A DNA stretch of 6,475 bases from Candidatus Brocadiaceae bacterium. GTDB taxonomy: Bacteria > Planctomycetota > MHYJ01 > JACQXL01 > CAKKQI01. Shown here one piece after another: positions 2,922 to 6,475 of the stretch. Below the pieces are notes generated by a model, which saw only the letters and a list, made by a program, of their open reading frames with translations, ran no database searches and was not told the origin of the DNA. The first letter of the stretch is position 1. The number at the start of each line of letters is the position of its first letter. The stretch covers positions 1 to 6,475 of the forward strand of contig CAKKQI010000235.1 of the NCBI GenBank assembly GCA_919901895.1, read 5' to 3'. The translations under genes were made by a program, and so were the position numbers.

Positions 2922-5558
2922 ATGCCTATAAATTTAACGATCAATCATATCTCAATCAAGACCGATTCAGTGGATTCAATTATGAAAGTTGCGTTGTCTC
3001 AAGGGATATATATTCCGCATCTCTGTTTTCATCCGGATCTGCCGCCTTCTTCAAAAAACATGGCCAGTGATTTGGTCTATCGGGGGAAAGACGGAATTCA
3101 GCATCAGGGAGCAAATAAAGAATCACTTTATCCCGCTTCGGCGGAAAGAGACCGATATAATGGATGTAAACTTTGTTTGGTCGAAGTGAGCGGTCTTCCT
3201 GAATTGCAGAAGGCCTGTGAAACTGTTGTTGAGGAAGGAATGGTTATCCGGACCGAGACCGAGCGGATAAAAGAAGCCCGGCAAAAGAATTTAAGTAAAA
3301 TTTTGGCTGACCATCCACATGCCTGTCTGACCTGCGCCCAGAATGAAGGTTGCAGTCTGACACAGTGTTCCAGTAACGTACCGGTAAATGAACGCTGCTG
3401 CATTAAATTCGGTCGTTGTGAAATACAAAAAGTTTCTGAATATATCGGAATCTGGCCGGAGACACCACGTTATATTCACAGGGATATGCCTATTCTTAAC
3501 TGCGAGCCGTTATTTACCCGCAACTATAACTTATGTATTGGTTGCACCCGTTGCGTTCGGGTGTGTCAGGAAGTAAGAGGTATTGATGCCTTAGGGTTTG
3601 TTTATCGGACTGATAACGGTGGGGATGTCGCGGCGGAGTTTACCTCCGACAGCCAGCGGGAGATAAACTCCCGCGCTACCGAATCATTCAACGACGCTAA
3701 AATAGTGGTTGGTAGCCGGGCGGAAACACTGGCCGGTTCCGGTTGTAAATTCTGCGGGGCCTGCGTAGAGGTTTGCCCGACCGGGACATTACTGGACAAA
3801 GTAAAAATTACCGACCGTACAAAAGATTTAGTTCCGTGTATCTCTGCCTGCCCGGCCGGTATTAATGTGCCGGGTTACGTGCGCTCTGTAAAAAATGGAC
3901 ATTCCTCGGAATCATTAACGATTATCCGGGAAAAAGTTCCCTTTCCAACCGTTCTGGGCAGAGTGTGTTTCCATCCCTGTGAAGATAAATGCCGTCGGAA
4001 TGAATTGAATGAACCGATTGCCATCTGTGCGCTTAAGCGTTTCGCTTCAGAAAGCGAAACGCAGGTGCCAGATGCAAGGTTAAAGGTTAAAGGTTCTTCT
4101 ATTCAGAATTCATCATTCATCATTCATAATTCTAAAAAGGTCGCTATCGTGGGCGCCGGACCGGCCGGTTTGACCGCGGCTTTTTATCTGGCCAGGTTGG
4201 GTTATCCGGTTACCGTTTTTGAGTCTAAACCTAAACCGGGCGGGATGATGCGTTACGGAATTCCGGCTTACCGTTTACCTGAAGAAGACCTTAAAAAAGA
4301 TATAGATTTTATTGTTAAACAGGGCGTGGTCGTTAAAACAAATTTAACTCTAGGAAAAGATTTTACGATTGATTCTCTGAAAAAAGAAGGTTTTAAAGTA
4401 ATTTTTGTGGCAATTGGCGCCCAGTTGCCCAAAAAAATTAATATTGAAGGAGTCAATCATAAAAATGTCTTCTGGGGAATAGATTTTTTAAGAAATATCA
4501 GGGAAGGTAAAAAAAATGATTTCATTGGGAAGAAAGTGGTGGTAATCGGGGGTGGTAATGTTGCCATCGATACGGCTCTTTCAGCCCGGCGGCTTGGGGC
4601 AGCGGAAATACAAATTACCTGTCTGGAATTAGAAGATGAAATGCCGGCTCATCAATGGGAAATTCAGCAGGCGCAGGAAGAAGGCATTAGTTTTGACTGT
4701 TGCTGGGGCCCTAAAAAAATTATTCCGGCCGGTGATAAACTTAGTCTAGAATTTTCCAGATGCCTTTGCGTATTTGACGAAACAGGTAAATTTAATCCCA
4801 AATTTGATAACAATGCTTCTAATTCGGTTGTGACCGATATGGTGATTATGGCTATCGGGCAGGTGCCGGAACGGGAATGTTTAAACGGGCTGGAGTTAAA
4901 AATTAGCGAAATATCTTTAATGACCGAGATGGACGGTATTTTTGCCGGCGGCGAAGTGGTGCATAATCCCAGTTCGGTGATTGATGCTATTGCAGACGGT
5001 CGTAAAGCAGCCGGGGGGATTGATAAATACCTGGGCGGTAAAGGCGAAATTGATGAACCGGTAATTTTAGAAAAACCGCCGGTTTTTTTCGGCCGCGCTG
5101 AAGGGTTTGCTGATTGGTCTCTTGTTAAAATGCCATGCGTTTCGGTGCAGGAAAGGGGTGCTGGGTTCAATGAAATTGAAAAAGGATATGATGAACCAAT
5201 GGCGCTAACCGAAGCCAGCAGATGTTTGCAATGCGACGTACGCCTGCTTATTTCCCAGGTAGTTTTACCGCCGGAACAACATCACGAATTTAAACAGGAT
5301 GAAGTGCGGAAAATACCGGAAACCGAAGGTGTTTTTAAATTACTTGATGAACAAAAAGTAGTCATCCAGATTAAAGGGGTGCTTAATCTTCAGGAAGGGT
5401 TATTAGAACAGTTGAATAAAAATAAAACAGCTTGTTATTTTGAATACGAAGAAGATAAGATGTATACTAAACGTGAAAGCGAATTACTTCAGCAGTTTTT
5501 ACAGAAACACGGGCGCTTGCCGGGCGGCGGGGCGGATGAACTGGATGAGTTGTTTTAA
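2922..5558 (+). CDS. Multi-cluster Fe-S flavoprotein, NAD(P)H:ferredoxin oxidoreductase (BzdV-like; NuoG-type N-terminus fused to GltD/NfnB-type module)
   Basis: 878-residue soluble electron-transfer protein. Domains in order: a [2Fe-2S] plant-ferredoxin-like domain (C35, C82, C85, C99); a His-Cys cluster site HPHACLTCAQNEGC (H131, C135, C138, C144) with extra cysteines C149, C159, C160 and C166; two [4Fe-4S] motifs CIGCTRCVRVC (205-215) and CKFCGACVEVC (275-285); a GltD-like cysteine domain (C306, C310, C349, C353, C357); FAD-binding VGAGPAGLTAA (410-420); NAD(P)H-binding IGGGNVAID (542-550); and the closing FAD motif GIFAGGEVVHNPSSVIDA (672-689). SRCLQC (766-771) is followed by a C-terminal domain of about 75 residues with a GIY-YIG-like pattern. 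It likely reduces the ferredoxin encoded just upstream, feeding the reductase; bifurcation is possible but unproven. Three loops carry palindromic or heptad DNA in frame. Start ATG 2922; the ribosome site is weak (AGG at 2913-2915). Confidence 0.85.
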   Translation: MPINLTINHISIKTDSVDSIMKVALSQGIYIPHLCFHPDLPPSSKNMASDLVYRGKDGIQHQGANKESLYPASAERDRYNGCKLCLVEVSGLPELQKACETVVEEGMVIRTETERIKEARQKNLSKILADHPHACLTCAQNEGCSLTQCSSNVPVNERCCIKFGRCEIQKVSEYIGIWPETPRYIHRDMPILNCEPLFTRNYNLCIGCTRCVRVCQEVRGIDALGFVYRTDNGGDVAAEFTSDSQREINSRATESFNDAKIVVGSRAETLAGSGCKFCGACVEVCPTGTLLDKVKITDRTKDLVPCISACPAGINVPGYVRSVKNGHSSESLTIIREKVPFPTVLGRVCFHPCEDKCRRNELNEPIAICALKRFASESETQVPDARLKVKGSSIQNSSFIIHNSKKVAIVGAGPAGLTAAFYLARLGYPVTVFESKPKPGGMMRYGIPAYRLPEEDLKKDIDFIVKQGVVVKTNLTLGKDFTIDSLKKEGFKVIFVAIGAQLPKKINIEGVNHKNVFWGIDFLRNIREGKKNDFIGKKVVVIGGGNVAIDTALSARRLGAAEIQITCLELEDEMPAHQWEIQQAQEEGISFDCCWGPKKIIPAGDKLSLEFSRCLCVFDETGKFNPKFDNNASNSVVTDMVIMAIGQVPERECLNGLELKISEISLMTEMDGIFAGGEVVHNPSSVIDAIADGRKAAGGIDKYLGGKGEIDEPVILEKPPVFFGRAEGFADWSLVKMPCVSVQERGAGFNEIEKGYDEPMALTEASRCLQCDVRLLISQVVLPPEQHHEFKQDEVRKIPETEGVFKLLDEQKVVIQIKGVLNLQEGLLEQLNKNKTACYFEYEEDKMYTKRESELLQQFLQKHGRLPGGGADELDELF
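3126..3148. repeat. Small palindrome with TTCG loop inside the flavoprotein gene
   Basis: CCGC (3133-3136) pairs with GCGG (3141-3144) around a TTCG tetraloop, and CTTT (3126-3129) can pair with AAAG (3145-3148) across a 3-nt bulge. It encodes residues 69-76, in the long loop between the first and second cysteine of the [2Fe-2S] domain. It is short, so chance is possible. Confidence 0.4.
3629..3675. repeat. In-frame palindromic element between the two [4Fe-4S] motifs of the flavoprotein
   Basis: GGAGTTTA (3635-3642) is the exact reverse complement of TAAACTCC (3664-3671). Inside, CTCC (3644-3647) pairs with GGAG (3659-3662) after one mismatch, leaving an 11-nt loop. Outside, GC-rich bases extend the stem imperfectly to 3629 and 3675. 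It encodes residues about 236-251, in a spacer of 59 residues between the [4Fe-4S] motifs that is much longer than in related proteins. Confidence 0.6.
4037..4062. repeat. Perfect 11-bp palindrome inside the flavoprotein gene
   Basis: GCGTTTCGCTT (4037-4047) and AAGCGAAACGC (4052-4062) are exact reverse complements around a 4-nt loop CAGA. The hairpin lies in the linker between the GltD-like cysteine domain and the FAD domain and is translated in frame as part of KRFASESETQ. Confidence 0.7.
4076..4135 (+). repeat. Two adjacent heptanucleotide arrays translated in frame
   Basis: Three units of AAGGTTA type (4076-4096) are followed, after 4 nt, by five units of consensus ATTCATC (4101-4135). 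The arrays are read through as residues about 386-405, a serine/asparagine/isoleucine-rich linker just before the FAD-binding motif at 410. They are longer and more regular than coding sequence would give by chance. Confidence 0.75.
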
Positions 5559-5563
5559 TCGCT

Positions 5564-5599
5564 GATTACACAGATTAGATAAGACGATTACGCAGATTA
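5564..5599 (+). repeat. Direct repeat GATTACRCAGATTA, two copies
   Basis: GATTACACAGATTA (5564-5577) and GATTACGCAGATTA (5586-5599) match at 13 of 14 positions, with 8 nt between them. They fill nearly all of the 48-nt gap between the flavoprotein and the omptin-like gene. No terminator hairpin is visible there. Confidence 0.65.
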
Positions 5600-5606
5600 T
5601 CTAGAC

Positions 5607-6092
5607 ATGAAACGTTATTTTATTATTTTTTGGTTTCTGGTTTTAGCCGCTAATCTTCCGCTTCAGGCCGAAGAGTTTGGCAATATTTTTGAAAATCAAG
5701 TTATCTCGGTATCTTTTTATGCGACGGCCGGCCGGATTAAGGGTGATACTACTTATCATATAACTTTCCCGGGCGGGGCAAGCGAACTGGAATTTCCTTT
5801 GAACAGTTCTTTAACCGGGATAAAAGTTGAATTGATTAGTAAAGTTCCGGATAAGGATAAACAACCACGGAACCGTTTCAGTGTAAGTTGGTTAACAAAT
5901 AGCAGCCAGAATACCGGTGATATGAAAGATTTTGATTGGATTGATGATGATGTTGCTTTTTTTACCGAATCAGGATTGAGCGGTGGTTATAACCAGCCCG
6001 GACTGGATATTTATTCTGAATCTGACGCCGAATTAACGGCTCTGATTTTTGATCTGCAGTATGGCTATAATTTTTTCCTGAAAAGAAGATAA
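5607..6092 (+). CDS. Omptin-family outer-membrane aspartyl protease, N-terminal half (frameshifted gene)
   Basis: 161-codon frame starting at ATG 5607. The N-terminus is a signal peptide: MKR, a hydrophobic stretch FIIFWFLVLAA, then a plausible cleavage after LQA (residue 21). The mature part follows the omptin pattern: VISVSFYATAGRIKG matches the first barrel strand, ELEFPLNSSLTGIKVEL the second and third, and MKDFDWID carries the paired aspartates D108 and D110, corresponding to Asp83 and Asp85 of OmpT. The frame ends at TAA 6090-6092 after YGYNFFLKRR, about half the usual omptin length of roughly 300 residues. The family match continues immediately in another frame (6077-6475). Either the gene is broken or a homopolymer base is missing. 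Omptins are LPS-dependent outer-membrane proteases that usually cut at basic residues. No clear Shine-Dalgarno precedes the start, and the gene has no obvious link to ring reduction. Confidence 0.8.
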   Translation: MKRYFIIFWFLVLAANLPLQAEEFGNIFENQVISVSFYATAGRIKGDTTYHITFPGGASELEFPLNSSLTGIKVELISKVPDKDKQPRNRFSVSWLTNSSQNTGDMKDFDWIDDDVAFFTESGLSGGYNQPGLDIYSESDAELTALIFDLQYGYNFFLKRR

Positions 6093-6475
6093 CACCTGGT
6101 TATTTTCTTGGGTACCGGGTTCAGAAATTTAAATATGAAATTAATAATACCAACCAGGTTGGTTTTGGTCCTTACCGGCCTTATTATACCGCCTCTATTC
6201 CAGGACCGACCCTGGATTATGAGGTAGAATATAAATTTTTATACCTGGGTCTGAATCTTAGCTGGCTGGCACCGAATGACAAATTTTGTTTTAATCTGAA
6301 ATCAGGTTATTCCGGCCGAGTTGATGCCTCTGACGTGGATGATCATCTTTTACGGTATAAACTTTCTAAAGGACGCGCACAGGGGAGTGCGTCATTTTTT
6401 AACCTGGATATTTTATGGAGTTTTATGCCTCGCTGGAAATTACAGGTAAGTTATGAATCCGGGAAGATTGATACG
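6077..6475 (+). pseudogene. Omptin-family protease, C-terminal continuation in the -1 frame, cut by the window end
   Basis: From about 6077 the frame starting at positions congruent with 2 modulo 3 is open to the last base. It reads PEKKITPGYFLGYRVQKF, then DYEVEYKFLYLGLNLSW, then SGYSGRVDASDVDDHLLRY. The last matches the OmpT segment YSGWVESSDNDEHY, including the catalytic Asp-His pair (here D at 6338-6340 and H at 6344-6346, matching Asp210 and His212). Alternating hydrophobic strands such as SASFFNLDILWSFMPRWKLQV continue the barrel. No good start codon opens this frame, so it is a continuation of the 5607 gene and not a separate gene. All four catalytic residues survive across the two frames, which favours a recent indel, an assembly or homopolymer error, or frameshifting over old decay. 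The 3' end is outside the window. Confidence 0.75.

Noticed and set aside
4101..4135. ATTCATC repeats as a CRISPR array or origin iterons
   Set aside because: The seven-base units are contiguous, without spacers, lie inside a coding sequence, and no Cas or replication gene is near.
5071..5090. Terminator-like AAAAACC/GGTTTTT hairpin
   Set aside because: It lies inside conserved coding sequence (LEKPPVFFGR), has a weak A:T-rich stem with a 3-nt loop, and is explained by lysine and phenylalanine codons.
4664..5170. Long minus-strand open frame opposite the flavoprotein gene
   Set aside because: Composition is rich in serine, proline and isoleucine, as expected from the complement of the coding strand. 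No domain was recognised and the plus strand carries conserved FAD/NAD(P)H motifs there.

Overview
The window carries one tightly packed plus-strand operon of anaerobic aromatic-ring reduction. An outer-membrane protease gene of a different kind follows it. Order: cupin (5' end outside the window), two BcrA/BadF/BzdP/BzdQ-family ATPase subunits (368-1186 and 1294-2217), a four-helix-bundle S23-type protein (2195-2560), a 2[4Fe-4S] ferredoxin (2600-2887), an 878-residue multi-cluster flavoprotein (2922-5558), and an omptin-like gene (from 5607) that is broken by an apparent frameshift near 6071-6086 and runs off the window end.

The core reads as the electron-activation half of a bzd-type class I benzoyl-CoA reductase. 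Two different ASKHA ATPase subunits would share one [4Fe-4S] cluster and drive ATP-dependent electron transfer. The ferredoxin would supply the electrons, and the flavoprotein (NuoG-like Fe-S front end plus GltD/NfnB-like FAD/NAD(P)H module) would recharge the ferredoxin. The substrate-binding subunits (BzdN/BzdO type) are not in the window; they probably lie upstream of the cupin. Substrate and pathway are therefore inferred.

A second theme is small repeats. Seven-base tandem repeats and short palindromes occupy most gaps and also sit inside coding sequence. The S23 gene is bracketed by two four-unit heptad arrays that are complementary to each other, and the left array has rewritten the C-terminus of the BzdQ-like protein. 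The flavoprotein gene contains at least two, perhaps three, in-frame palindromic or heptad insertions, each in a loop between cofactor-binding blocks.

The organism is probably an uncultured anaerobic diderm bacterium: ferredoxin-dependent ring reduction points to anaerobic metabolism, and an exported outer-membrane beta-barrel protease points to an outer membrane. The sequence alone does not fix the phylum. All supported genes are on the plus strand. No tRNA, rRNA, CRISPR array, transposase or convincing intrinsic terminator was seen.
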